Origin: DASRTE01 sp035316885
Lineage (GTDB): Bacteria > Actinomycetota > Actinomycetes > Jiangellales > Jiangellaceae
Length of the DNA stretch: 16,433 nucleotides
Assembly: GCA_035316885.1 (NCBI GenBank)
Contig: DATHII010000224.1
Location: forward strand, 1 to 16,433
Direction of reading: 5' to 3'
Below the pieces are notes generated by a model that saw nothing but the letters and a program-made list of their open reading frames with translations, was not told the origin of the DNA and did not search any database. The position numbers were made by a program, and so were the translations under genes. Shown here piece after piece: positions 1-7,361 of the stretch (positions are counted from its first letter, which is position 1; every line of letters starts with the position of its first letter).

Positions 1-733
1 GGGCGATCGCGACGACGGCGAGCCCGACCGCCACCAGATCGGCGCGCATGCCGGCCACCTGGAGCAGGCCCATGCCGGCGGCCGCGGCAAATGCGAGTCG
101 CATGCGCCCATGGCGGATCGTCGGACCGGCCGGAGGTGGACCGTCATGTGCAGTCACCGACGGCAGCGCGATCACGACCGGCAGGACGGCAAGGGGCGCG
201 ATACCCAGGAAGACCAGCCGCCAGCTCAGGTGGTCGGCTAGGGCCCCGGCGACGAGGGGCCCGACGATGGACGGCACCACCCAGGCCGCCGACAGTGCCG
301 CAAATATGCGTGGCCGAAGGGCCTCGTCGTACGCCCGCCCCACGACCACGTAGATGGCCACGATGACGATGCCACCGCCCAGGCCCTGGATGGCGCGGCC
401 GACCACGAACGGCCACATCGACTGCGCTGCGCCGGCCAGGAGCAGACCCGCCGAGAACAGGCCGGTACCGCTGAGCAGGGGCAGCCGCGGGCCCCGGCGG
501 TCGCAGACCTCACCGGCCAGCACCATGCCGAGCAGACTGGTGGTGAAGTAGGCGGAGAACGCGAGTGCATAGAGCGGCATACCGTCCAAAGCCGGCACGG
601 CCTTGGGCATCGCCGTCGCAACGGCCATTGCCTCGAACGCGATGAATACGATCGTGGCGACGATCCCGACGGTCAACCGCCGGTAGCGGGAGGACAGGAT
701 GCCCGCCGCCCTGTCCGAAACCGCCTCCGACAT
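1..733 (-). CDS. MFS transporter, N-terminal part (cut by window edge)
   Basis: Reading the minus strand from an ATG at 731-733 gives 244 open codons that run off the left edge, so the C-terminal part is missing. The product begins MSEAVSDRAAGILSSRYRRL and has a series of strongly hydrophobic segments. Between the second and third segments lies GEVCDRRGPRLPLL, which fits MFS motif A (GxxxDRxGxR); a later segment, VVPSIVGPLVAGALADHLSWR, resembles the motif C region of drug:H+ antiporters. This makes it a proton-coupled efflux-type inner-membrane transporter, probably related to the DHA2 (EmrB/QacA) group; the substrate cannot be told. AGGA seven bases before the ATG is a good ribosome binding site, and TATGAT (778-783, minus strand) is a possible -10. 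It diverges from the DUF3039 gene. Confidence 0.88.
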   Translation of the reverse strand, partial: MSEAVSDRAAGILSSRYRRLTVGIVATIVFIAFEAMAVATAMPKAVPALDGMPLYALAFSAYFTTSLLGMVLAGEVCDRRGPRLPLLSGTGLFSAGLLLAGAAQSMWPFVVGRAIQGLGGGIVIVAIYVVVGRAYDEALRPRIFAALSAAWVVPSIVGPLVAGALADHLSWRLVFLGIAPLAVLPVVIALPSVTAHDGPPPAGPTIRHGRMRLAFAAAAGMGLLQVAGMRADLVAVGLAVVAIA

Positions 734-797
734 CAGCCAATCCTATGGACGCTGCTAGCCGGGACGCCAGGGCCGCGATCATAGCGGCGCTGTTCCG

Positions 798-803
798 TAC
801 ACT
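798..803 (+). promoter_or_regulatory. -10 element for leaderless DUF3039 transcript
   Basis: TACACT fits the actinobacterial -10 pattern TAnnnT. Exactly six bases separate it from the GTG at 810, so the predicted transcription start falls on the first base of the start codon. No Shine-Dalgarno sequence is visible. This is an inference from spacing; no clear -35 element is seen. Confidence 0.5.
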
Positions 804-809
804 CGGTTC

Positions 810-1073
810 GTGACCACCGAGCTGAGCCCCGGCACCCAGACCGTCGAGGACACCCGCACCCGGCCCAGCACCGACGACGGAGACCACGAACGGTTCTCCC
901 ACTACGTGCCCAAGGACAAGCTCACCGACGCGATGGTCAACGGCACGCCCGTGATCGCGTTGTGCGGCAAGGTGTGGGTGCCCAGCCGCGACCCGCAGCG
1001 CTTCCCAGTCTGCCCGGAGTGCACGAAGATCTGGGAAAGCATGCGCAAAGGCGGCGACGAGGGTGAGGACTGA
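810..1073 (+). CDS. DUF3039 family protein (small putative zinc-binding protein)
   Basis: This 87-residue protein starts with GTG and matches the actinobacterial DUF3039 family. It has an acidic, disordered N-terminus (residues 1-28), then HYVPKDKL, then LCGKVWVP with C52, and a CPEC knuckle at C68 and C71 followed by TKIW. H31, C52, C68 and C71 are candidate zinc ligands; that is my inference from the pattern. No function is established for the family that I know of. The gene stands alone between a divergent MFS gene and a convergent YqgE gene. The start is supported by a TACACT element placed for a leaderless message. The length and conserved core look complete. Confidence 0.88.
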   Translation: MTTELSPGTQTVEDTRTRPSTDDGDHERFSHYVPKDKLTDAMVNGTPVIALCGKVWVPSRDPQRFPVCPECTKIWESMRKGGDEGED

Positions 1074-1098
1074 CCGACCCGACGCCCGGTTCGGCCTC

Positions 1099-1117
1099 GG
1101 CGGTCGCAAACACCGCC
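1099..1117. terminator. Hairpin between convergent genes, possible bidirectional terminator
   Basis: GGCGGT (1099-1104) pairs with ACCGCC (1112-1117) around a seven-base loop, in the 45-bp gap between the convergent DUF3039 and YqgE genes. No T-run follows, so it is only a weak candidate terminator. A ten-base palindrome, CTCAATTGAG (1118-1127), follows directly and covers the YqgE stop codon. Confidence 0.35.
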
Positions 1118-1118
1118 C

Positions 1119-1682
1119 TCAATTGAGCGATGGGTCGGCGGGGAACGTGGCCATCAGGGCGAGCGGCCCATCCTGGCGCCGCAGGACGGCCTGCCAGAGC
1201 AGCGGCGCGTCGTCGCGGAATGCGTCCTCGGTCTCGGCGTCGACGACGTACCACGACCCCTCGGCGATCTCGCTCTCGAGCTGATCCGGCGACCACCCGG
1301 CGTACCCCGCGAACACGCGCATCGCGACCACGCCAGGCTGGACGACCTCGGGAGGTGCGTCGAGGTCGACGACCCCGACGCTGCCGCTGACCCGGCGCAC
1401 ACCGAGCGGCTCGGTGCCGTCGGCGAGCGCGACCAGGCCGAGCGCGCTGTCGAGGCTTACCGGACCACCCTGGAAGATGACGCCGGGTTCGGTGATCACC
1501 GGTTGCCAGATCGGCAGGATGTCGGTGACCGGAACATCGGTGGGCCGGTTGACGACGACGCCGAGTGCACCGTCGTCGTCGTGAGACAGCAAGAGGATCA
1601 CGGCCCGGTCGAAATTCGGGTCGCGCAGAGCCGGTGTCGCCACGAGCAGGCGTCCCGCGAGCGTCTGAGCACCCGTGTTCAC
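1119..1682 (-). CDS. YqgE/AlgH family protein (UPF0301)
   Basis: The 187-residue product is a full-length member of the YqgE/AlgH (DUF179) family. Typical segments are LAGRLLVATPALRDPNFDRA near the N-terminus, GVVVNRPTD at about residue 41, FQGGPV at about 70 and GYAGWSPDQLE at about 126. It has no membrane segment and no signal peptide, so it is cytoplasmic. The biochemical role of the family is unknown; AlgH was named from alginate regulation in Pseudomonas. The GTG start overlaps the TGA of the VanZ-like gene by four bases (1679-1682), so translation is probably coupled and the gene is the last of the iron-transport operon. That linkage is unusual enough to note. Confidence 0.93.
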   Translation of the reverse strand: MNTGAQTLAGRLLVATPALRDPNFDRAVILLLSHDDDGALGVVVNRPTDVPVTDILPIWQPVITEPGVIFQGGPVSLDSALGLVALADGTEPLGVRRVSGSVGVVDLDAPPEVVQPGVVAMRVFAGYAGWSPDQLESEIAEGSWYVVDAETEDAFRDDAPLLWQAVLRRQDGPLALMATFPADPSLN

Positions 1683-2083
1683 CGGTCGGGCCTCCGTCCG
1701 TGCTGGTTCGGCGCGTCAGGGTCAATGCTGCCGGGTCCGATGCCTTCGGCGGCAGTGTCGTGTCCAAGACGTGTCCTGGACAGCAGCACGCCGAGCACGA
1801 TCCCGGTCAGATCGGCGACGACATCACCGGGGTCGCCGCTTCGGTCGGGTACCAGAGCGGTCTGGACGACCTCGCTCACGACGGCCTGCGCGACGGAGAC
1901 GGCTACGAGCGGCCCTAGTGGCAGGCCCGCCCGCCGCCCTGCCAACACCACTGCCGCGAAGACGGCGAGGTGGACGACCTTGTCGACCTTCGGCACAACG
2001 ATAGAGCCGGTGGCCGTGCCCGGCGCGTAGAGGACGACCAGTTGGGCCAGGACGGCCAAGCCGAACAGCAGCCTGGCCTTCAC
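1679..2083 (-). CDS. VanZ-like small integral membrane protein
   Basis: This 134-residue protein has a hydrophobic N-terminal segment (about residues 3-22), then PKVDKVVHLAVFAAVVLAG, where the Asp-Lys-x-x-His pattern is typical of VanZ-like proteins, and two further hydrophobic stretches at about 55-73 and 87-100. The C-terminus is polar (GSIDPDAPNQHGRRPDR) and probably cytoplasmic. VanZ-like proteins are small multi-pass membrane proteins; the founding member gives low-level teicoplanin resistance, but most have no known role. Its GTG start overlaps the ATPase TGA (2080-2083) and its stop overlaps the YqgE start, so it is embedded in the operon. The DUF-level assignment is fairly firm, the function is not. 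Confidence 0.78.
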   Translation of the reverse strand: MKARLLFGLAVLAQLVVLYAPGTATGSIVVPKVDKVVHLAVFAAVVLAGRRAGLPLGPLVAVSVAQAVVSEVVQTALVPDRSGDPGDVVADLTGIVLGVLLSRTRLGHDTAAEGIGPGSIDPDAPNQHGRRPDR

Positions 2084-3117
2084 GCGGCCGGGAAGAACGT
2101 CACGGGCCCGACGACGCGCAGCCCCACCGAGTCGCCGATCTCGACCCCCGGAGGCAGCCCTTGACAGCGGGCCGCGACCGGCACGGGGCCGTCTGACGCA
2201 GACACGGAAACCCGCACCACGGCGTCATGTCCGTAGAAGGCCGTCCCGGTGACGGTTCCGACGACGCCGTTGCCCGTGTCGTCCAGCAGTACCTGCTCGG
2301 GCCGTACCACGACCCGGCCTGGACCGCGGACGCCGGTGTCATGGAGTTCCAGCCGGCCGAGCGCGCTGTCGGCACCGGCAGCCGTCGCGACCGCGTCGAG
2401 GACGACGGCGTCGCCGACGAAGGTCGCCACCCCGAGGTCGGAGGGTGCGGTGTACAGCTCCCCGGGCGGCGCTGCCTGGGCGATCCGGCCCGACGCCATG
2501 ACGGCGACGAGATCGGCCATCGACAGCGCCTCCTCCTGATCGTGCGTGACCAGTACCGCGGTGGCGCCGGCCGTGCGCAGCGCGGTGCGGACGTCCTCAC
2601 GGACCGAGGCACGCAGCCCGGTGTCCAGGGAGCTGAACGGTTCGTCGAGCAGTACCAGGGCCGGATCCGGGGCCAGCGCACGAGCCAGAGCCACCCGCTG
2701 CTGCTGCCCGCCGGAGAGCTCGTACGGCATCCGGTCGCCGTAGCCGCCCAGTCCGACCAGCTCGAGCAACTCGGCCACCCGTGGAGCGCGCCGACCGCTG
2801 CGGGGCAGGCCGAAGCCGACGTTTCCGGCCACGCTCAGGTGGGGGAACAGCGCGCCCTCCTGGGGCACCACGCCGACCCGGCGCCGTTCCGGCGGCACAT
2901 GGACGCCGCGTCCGGCCACAGCGATGCCGGCCAGCATCACCGTGCCGCCGTCGGCGACCTCGAACCCGGCCACGACCCGCAGCAGGGTCGTCTTGCCGCA
3001 CCCCGACGGGCCCAGTACCGCCGCGAGCGAGCCCGCCGGGACGTCGAGGTCGAGCCCATCGAGCACGCGGACGCTGCCGAATGACTTCTCCAGCCCTCGC
3101 ACGACCAGCTCGCTCAC
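2080..3117 (-). CDS. ABC transporter ATP-binding protein, iron(III)/FbpC type
   Basis: The 345-residue ATPase energises the import system encoded with it. Visible motifs are Walker A GPSGCGKTT (36-44), Q-loop Gln86 in VVPQEGALF, signature LSGGQQQR (134-141), Walker B ALVLLDEP (153-160) and H-loop His192 in LVTHDQEEA. The region after about 235 is a regulatory TOBE-type domain with VVVRPEQVLL, as in FbpC, PotA and MalK. The start is the GTG at 3115-3117, followed by SELVVRGLEKSFG; it overlaps the permease stop by four bases. An open frame continues upstream to 4530, but that part is an out-of-frame reading of the permease gene and is not protein. The Fbp-type assignment comes from the neighbouring lipoprotein and permease. 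Confidence 0.93.
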   Translation of the reverse strand: MSELVVRGLEKSFGSVRVLDGLDLDVPAGSLAAVLGPSGCGKTTLLRVVAGFEVADGGTVMLAGIAVAGRGVHVPPERRRVGVVPQEGALFPHLSVAGNVGFGLPRSGRRAPRVAELLELVGLGGYGDRMPYELSGGQQQRVALARALAPDPALVLLDEPFSSLDTGLRASVREDVRTALRTAGATAVLVTHDQEEALSMADLVAVMASGRIAQAAPPGELYTAPSDLGVATFVGDAVVLDAVATAAGADSALGRLELHDTGVRGPGRVVVRPEQVLLDDTGNGVVGTVTGTAFYGHDAVVRVSVSASDGPVPVAARCQGLPPGVEIGDSVGLRVVGPVTFFPAA

Positions 3118-4709
3118 GACCCACCTCCGTGGGCGTCCAGTGTGACCGACCTGCGTCGGTGGCCGAGCACGAAGGTCGGCAGCGCCGCCAGAAGCACCAA
3201 CAGCGTGGCGTACGGCGCGGCGGCAGCGTACGCCGCCACCTCGGTCTCTGCCCACAACTCGGTGGCGAGCGTCTCCAGACCGGTGGGTCGCAAAAGCAGC
3301 GTGGCCGGCAGCTCTTTCATGCAGGTCAGGAAGACCAGCGCGGCACCCGCCGCAACTCCGGGCCCGGCGAGCGGCAGCGTGACGTCGCGCAGCACGCGGC
3401 CCGGGCTGCGGCCCAACGATCGTGCGACCTCCTCGAGCACCGGGGGCGACTGCCCCACCGACGCCCGCACGGCGCCCACGGCCGCGGGCAGGAACAGCAC
3501 GGCGTACGCGAGCACGAGCAGCGGAGTCCGCTGGTAGATCGGGTAGGCGTAACGCACGCCGAAGAACACCAGCGACAGCCCCACGACGATGCCCGGCAGA
3601 GCGTGGCCCGCGTACGACGCCTGCTCGAGCGCCCGGACCCCCCGCGACCGGTAGCGCGCGGCCAGGACGCCCACGGGGATGGCCAGCGCGGTGGTGAGCA
3701 ACGCGCCGAGGGCGGACACGGCGATCGTCGAGACGGCTGCACCACCGAGGGAGGCCAGGTCGAAGTCGGCCGAGCGGCCCTGGACCAGCCAATACGTCAG
3801 GCTGCCGAGGGGGAACGCCAGCGCCAGCCCGGCCACGCTGGCTGCGAAGCCGAGGCCGGCCGCCGTCCCCATGCGGCCGAGCGCGACAGTCCGGGCCTGC
3901 CGGGCGACTCCGGAGCCGATCCGGGCCTGAGCGGCGCGGCCCCGGCTGCGTCCCTCGGCCCAGACGATCACGAGCGTGATGGCCACGAGCACGAGGCCGA
4001 GTGCTGCCGCAGCAGTGCCGTCGAAGCTCGAGCGGTAGGAGGTGTAGATGACCCGCGTGAGCACGTCGTAGCGCAGGATCGCGACCGCGCCGAAGTCCGA
4101 CAGCACGTACAGTGCCACCAGCAGCGCACCCACAGCTGCGGCTGGGCGGATCTGGCGCAGCGTCACCGACACGAAGGTGGCCAGTCGCCCCCTGCCCAGC
4201 GACCGGGCGACCTCCTCGAGGGCGGGATCCGAACGCAGCAGCATCGCCGCGACCGGCAACAGGACGTACGGGTAGCAACACAGCGTCAGCACCAGCACCG
4301 ACCCCACGAACGGCGGGATCCGCGGGAACGCCGCCACCCAGGTGTACGCGGCCACGTAGGACGGGACCGCCAGCGGCAGGGCCGCGACGACCGCCCACGC
4401 GGCCCGCCCGGGCAGCCTGGTGCGGGTCGTGAGCCAAGCCATTGCGATGCCGATCACCAGGCAGGCCGAGGTGACCGCCGCGGCGAGCCCCAGGCTGCGG
4501 AGCGTGAGCCGAAGCGTCCGTTCCCGCCACAACGTCTCGACCAGCTCGCCCACTCCGCCGTCGAGTGAACGCACGACGAGGTACACCAGGGGCAGGAGCG
4601 CGACGCCGGCGGCGACCAGCGCGGGGACGACGAGCACGGCAGGCAGGCGTTGCCTCCGCACCCGGCTCGAAGCACCGCCGGACACCCGGTCGAGGGTCGG
4701 CGCGGCCAT
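3114..4709 (-). CDS. ABC transporter permease, fused two-domain iron(III) type (FbpB-like)
   Basis: The 531-residue inner-membrane protein is a fusion of two permease halves. Each half has a cytoplasmic EAA loop that docks to the ATPase: LEEVARSLGRGRLATFVSVT (about 164-183) and LEEVARSLGRSPGRVLRDVT (about 425-444). Near-identical loop starts and about a dozen hydrophobic segments fit the FbpB/SfuB family, in which one polypeptide forms the whole channel. The N-terminal 22 residues are basic and cytoplasmic. The ATG overlaps the lipoprotein stop as TGATG at 4707-4711, and the TGA overlaps the ATPase GTG start, so the three components are translationally coupled. Confidence 0.94.
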   Translation of the reverse strand: MAAPTLDRVSGGASSRVRRQRLPAVLVVPALVAAGVALLPLVYLVVRSLDGGVGELVETLWRERTLRLTLRSLGLAAAVTSACLVIGIAMAWLTTRTRLPGRAAWAVVAALPLAVPSYVAAYTWVAAFPRIPPFVGSVLVLTLCCYPYVLLPVAAMLLRSDPALEEVARSLGRGRLATFVSVTLRQIRPAAAVGALLVALYVLSDFGAVAILRYDVLTRVIYTSYRSSFDGTAAAALGLVLVAITLVIVWAEGRSRGRAAQARIGSGVARQARTVALGRMGTAAGLGFAASVAGLALAFPLGSLTYWLVQGRSADFDLASLGGAAVSTIAVSALGALLTTALAIPVGVLAARYRSRGVRALEQASYAGHALPGIVVGLSLVFFGVRYAYPIYQRTPLLVLAYAVLFLPAAVGAVRASVGQSPPVLEEVARSLGRSPGRVLRDVTLPLAGPGVAAGAALVFLTCMKELPATLLLRPTGLETLATELWAETEVAAYAAAAPYATLLVLLAALPTFVLGHRRRSVTLDAHGGGS

Positions 4710-5737
4710 CAGGTCAGCCCGGCCTCCTCGATCATCTGCAGGGTCTCCTCGAGCGTGTCCAGGTCGGACAGGTCGATGTCGGGCGTCTGCAGGGAGTCCA
4801 GCGGCGGCAGGTCGTCGGCGATCGGGATGCCCTCGACCAGCGGGTACTCCTTGGTCTCTTGCGCAAAGTAGGTCTGCGCGTTCTCGCCGAGCAGGTACTC
4901 GGCGAACCGGACCGCGTCGTCGTCGCGATCTGTGGCCGACAGCACTCCGACGCCGGCGACGTTCACCAGCGCTCCCGGGTCTCCCCCGGGCAGGAACTTC
5001 AGCCGGGCCGGCACAGCGTCCAGGCCCTCCTCCGCCACCTGCTCGTACCAGTAGTAGTGGTTGATCAGGCCCACAGCGACGACGCCGTCCTCGGCAGCAT
5101 TGAGGATCAGCACGTTGTTGTCGAAGAGCTGGACCTCATTGGCGACCATTCCCTCGAGCCACTCGCGGGCGACATCATCGCCCTCGAGCACCCGGAGAGC
5201 GGTGACGAACGCCTCGAACGACGCGTTACTCGGGGAGACGCCGACTTTGCCTTTCCACTGCGGGTCGGTGAGCTCGAAGACGCTGTCGGGAACCTCGTCC
5301 TCGGTGAGCTGGCCGGGGTCGTACACGATGACACGGGCCCGGCCGCTAGTACCGATCCAGCTGCCGTCCTCGGCGCGATACTGCGCGTCGACCGTGTCGA
5401 GCAAATCGCCGGGCAGCTCCGCGAGCATCCCCTCCTTGGCGAGGGCGCCCAGGGCGCCGCCGTCCTGGGAGAAGTACACGTCGGCGGGTGTCCGGTCGCC
5501 CTCCTCGAGGATCTGGGCCGCGAGCTGCGCGGTGTTGCCGTAACGCACCGACACCTCGATGCCGGTTTCGTCCTCGAAGTCGTCGATGATCGGCTGAACC
5601 AGCGCCTCCTGCCGTCCGGAGTAGACGACGAGCTTGGAGTCGTCGATGCCCTCGTCGGTCCCGTCGTCTCCACCGCAGGCCGCGAGAACGAGGAGGGACA
5701 TGGGCATGCTCGCGGCCAGCAGCCGGCGCAAACGCAT
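4709..5737 (-). CDS. Iron(III) ABC transporter substrate-binding lipoprotein (FbpA-like)
   Basis: The likely start is the ATG at 5735-5737, with GGAG eight bases upstream; an upstream ATG at 5774-5776 would add 13 residues before the signal peptide and would fall within the promoter. The 342-residue product begins MRLRRLLAASMP, has a hydrophobic segment and a lipobox LVLAAC with acylated Cys21. The mature protein has the FbpA/FutA fold signature: VVYSGRQEALVQP, DVYFSQDGGALGAL, FELTDPQWKGKVGVSPSN and NHYYWYEQ. The Tyr-Tyr pair (about 228-229) corresponds to the iron-binding tyrosines of FbpA. At the position where many members have a His after YSGR or YNG, this one has Gln (YSGRQE). It captures ferric iron outside the membrane for the coupled permease. 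An iron box lies upstream. Confidence 0.94.
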   Translation of the reverse strand: MRLRRLLAASMPMSLLVLAACGGDDGTDEGIDDSKLVVYSGRQEALVQPIIDDFEDETGIEVSVRYGNTAQLAAQILEEGDRTPADVYFSQDGGALGALAKEGMLAELPGDLLDTVDAQYRAEDGSWIGTSGRARVIVYDPGQLTEDEVPDSVFELTDPQWKGKVGVSPSNASFEAFVTALRVLEGDDVAREWLEGMVANEVQLFDNNVLILNAAEDGVVAVGLINHYYWYEQVAEEGLDAVPARLKFLPGGDPGALVNVAGVGVLSATDRDDDAVRFAEYLLGENAQTYFAQETKEYPLVEGIPIADDLPPLDSLQTPDIDLSDLDTLEETLQMIEEAGLT

Positions 5738-5781
5738 CGATGTGTCTCCAGGACGTGGATTCCGAACGCCATGCATCGTAC

Positions 5782-5800
5782 TTAGGTATGGCTTACCTTG
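5782..5800 (-). promoter_or_regulatory. DtxR/IdeR-type iron box upstream of the iron transport operon
   Basis: TTAGGTATGGCTTACCTTG (written on the + strand) matches the known IdeR/DtxR consensus TTAGGTTAGGCTAACCTAA at 14 of 19 positions, including both TTAGGT/ACCT half-site cores. It lies 45 bp upstream of the lipoprotein start, next to a possible -10, TACGAT (5775-5780, minus strand), a normal operator position. I infer repression by an iron-loaded DtxR-family protein. The regulator gene is not in this window. Confidence 0.82.
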
Positions 5801-5832
5801 CTACCCCGGCTGCAGGTGTCCCCGCGGCTGGC

Positions 5833-7266
5833 TCAGACCGGATGTGCCGGGACTTCGCCGGTTTCCTCGACCTGACGCCGCACGGCATCGACGCTGTGGT
5901 GGACGGCCGCCGCCACGGCCTCGGTGACGCCGGGATGGAAGACACTCGGAACGATGTACGTGGCATTCAACTCGTCGTCGCTCACCGTGCCGGCGAGCGC
6001 CCTCGCTGCCGCGAGCAGCATCTCGGTCGTTATCGACCGGCTGTGTGCGTCGAGCAGCCCACGGAATACCCCCGGGAAGGCCAGCACGTTGTTGATCTGG
6101 TTCGGGTAGTCGCTGCGACCCGTGGCGACGACGGTGGCATGCGCAGCCGCCGCGACCGGATCGACCTCTGGATCGGGGTTGGCCAGTGCGAACACGATCG
6201 CGTCGTCGGCCATCGTCGCGATGTCGTCGCCAGCGAGGATGTTCGGTCCTGAGACACCGATGAACACGTCCGCACCGGCAAGGGCGTCGCGCAACGTGCC
6301 GGTCACGTGCCGCGGGTTGGTGTGCTCGGTGAACCACGCGGCCGCACCGTGCAGGTCGTCGCGGCCGCCGTGGATCACACCGGCGCGGTCAGCGGCGACG
6401 ATGTCGCTCACACCTGCCTCCATCAGCAGGTGGGCGACGGCCCGACCCGCGGCGCCCGCCCCCGCCATCGTGACCGTGACCTCACCGATGTTCTTGCCGA
6501 CGACCTTGAGCGCGTTGTACAGCGCGGCGAGGACGACGATCGCGGTGCCGTGCTGGTCGTCGTGAAAGACCGGGATGTCGAGCATCTCGCGCAACCTCGC
6601 CTCGACCTCGAAGCAGCGGGGTGCCGAGATGTCCTCGAGGTTGATACCGGCGAACACGGGTGCGATGCACCGGACGATCTCAACAATTTGATCAGTGTCC
6701 TGTGTGTCCAGGCAGATCGGGAACGCGTCGATGTCGGCGAAGCGCTTGAACAGGGCCGCCTTGCCCTCCATCACCGGCAGGGCGGCCAGCGCGCCGAGGT
6801 TGCCCAGGCCAAGGACGGCCGAGCCGTCGGTGACGACGGCGACGGTGTTGCGCTTGATGGTCAGCCGGCGTGCGTCCTCGGGGTTCTCGGCGATCGCCAG
6901 GCTGACCCTGGCCACTCCGGGCGTGTACACGAGCGAGAGGTCGTCGCGGTTGCGGATGGGCACCTTGGACCTGACCTCGAGCTTGCCGCCCAGGTGCATG
7001 AGGAAGGTGCGATCGCTGACCTTCCCGATGACGACCCCGTCGACCGTCCGCAGTGCGTCGACGAGCTCGTCCGCGTGGGCGGTCGAGGTGGCCGCACAGG
7101 TGACGTCGACCTGGATCCGGTCATGTCCCGATCCGGTGACGTCGAGGCCTGTCACCATTCCACCGGCCTTCTCGACCGCCGCGGTGAGTTGGCTGACCGC
7201 CGTGCCGCCCGCAGGGACCTCGAGCCGTACGGTGATCGAATAGGACACGCTGGGGATGGTGGCCAC
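5833..7266 (-). CDS. NAD(P)-dependent malic enzyme with N-terminal ACT-like domain
   Basis: The 477-residue cytoplasmic enzyme converts malate to pyruvate and CO2, linking the TCA cycle to pyruvate. Residues 8-88 form an ACT-like ligand-binding domain (SITVRLEVPAGG, DRIQVDVTC). The malic domain follows: Tyr114 in VYTPGVA, TDGSAVLGLGNLG (146-158), Lys169 in VMEGKAALFK, metal ligands in INLEDI (Glu211, Asp212) and FHDDQHGTA (Asp236, Asp237). The NAD-binding domain has GAGAAG (269-274) and ANPDPEV. Size and order fit the short bacterial malic enzymes; NAD versus NADP preference cannot be told. The GTG start at 7264-7266 is supported by AAGGAG (7274-7279, minus strand) seven bases upstream. It diverges from the PfkB kinase. 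Confidence 0.95.
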   Translation of the reverse strand: MATIPSVSYSITVRLEVPAGGTAVSQLTAAVEKAGGMVTGLDVTGSGHDRIQVDVTCAATSTAHADELVDALRTVDGVVIGKVSDRTFLMHLGGKLEVRSKVPIRNRDDLSLVYTPGVARVSLAIAENPEDARRLTIKRNTVAVVTDGSAVLGLGNLGALAALPVMEGKAALFKRFADIDAFPICLDTQDTDQIVEIVRCIAPVFAGINLEDISAPRCFEVEARLREMLDIPVFHDDQHGTAIVVLAALYNALKVVGKNIGEVTVTMAGAGAAGRAVAHLLMEAGVSDIVAADRAGVIHGGRDDLHGAAAWFTEHTNPRHVTGTLRDALAGADVFIGVSGPNILAGDDIATMADDAIVFALANPDPEVDPVAAAAHATVVATGRSDYPNQINNVLAFPGVFRGLLDAHSRSITTEMLLAAARALAGTVSDDELNATYIVPSVFHPGVTEAVAAAVHHSVDAVRRQVEETGEVPAHPV

Positions 7267-7296
7267 GGGCCGACTCCTTCGCCGGGACGCACGGTA

Positions 7297-7306
7297 GTGA
7301 CGTCAC
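7297..7306. promoter_or_regulatory. Perfect palindrome GTGACGTCAC in divergent promoter region
   Basis: The ten-base perfect palindrome GTGACGTCAC lies between the divergent malic enzyme and PfkB genes. It would fall between the -35 and -10 positions of a malic enzyme promoter if TACCGT (7291-7296, minus strand) is its -10. It is a candidate operator for an unknown dimeric regulator. Confidence 0.35.
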
Positions 7307-7349
7307 GGATCGTGCCACTCCGACGCCGCCCCACGGTACCGTCAGGCCC

Positions 7350-7355
7350 TACCGT
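7350..7355 (+). promoter_or_regulatory. -10 element for leaderless PfkB transcript
   Basis: TACCGT is followed by exactly six bases and then the ATG at 7362, putting the predicted transcription start at the A of the start codon. There is no ribosome binding site upstream of the ATG, which agrees with a leaderless message. Confidence 0.5.
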
Positions 7356-7361
7356 GTCGAC

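Noticed and set aside
3118..4530. Upstream extension of the ATPase frame to give an 816-residue protein
   Set aside because: That stretch is out of frame with the real permease, and the ATPase homology begins exactly at the GTG at 3117.
2781..4568. 595-codon open frame on the + strand
   Set aside because: It is antisense to the iron permease and ATPase genes, is rich in Arg, Gln and Pro without domains, and is a by-product of high GC.
4565..5785. 406-codon + strand frame across the lipoprotein gene
   Set aside because: It is the complementary reading of the FbpA-like gene and would itself be transcribed through the IdeR box; no domain is visible.
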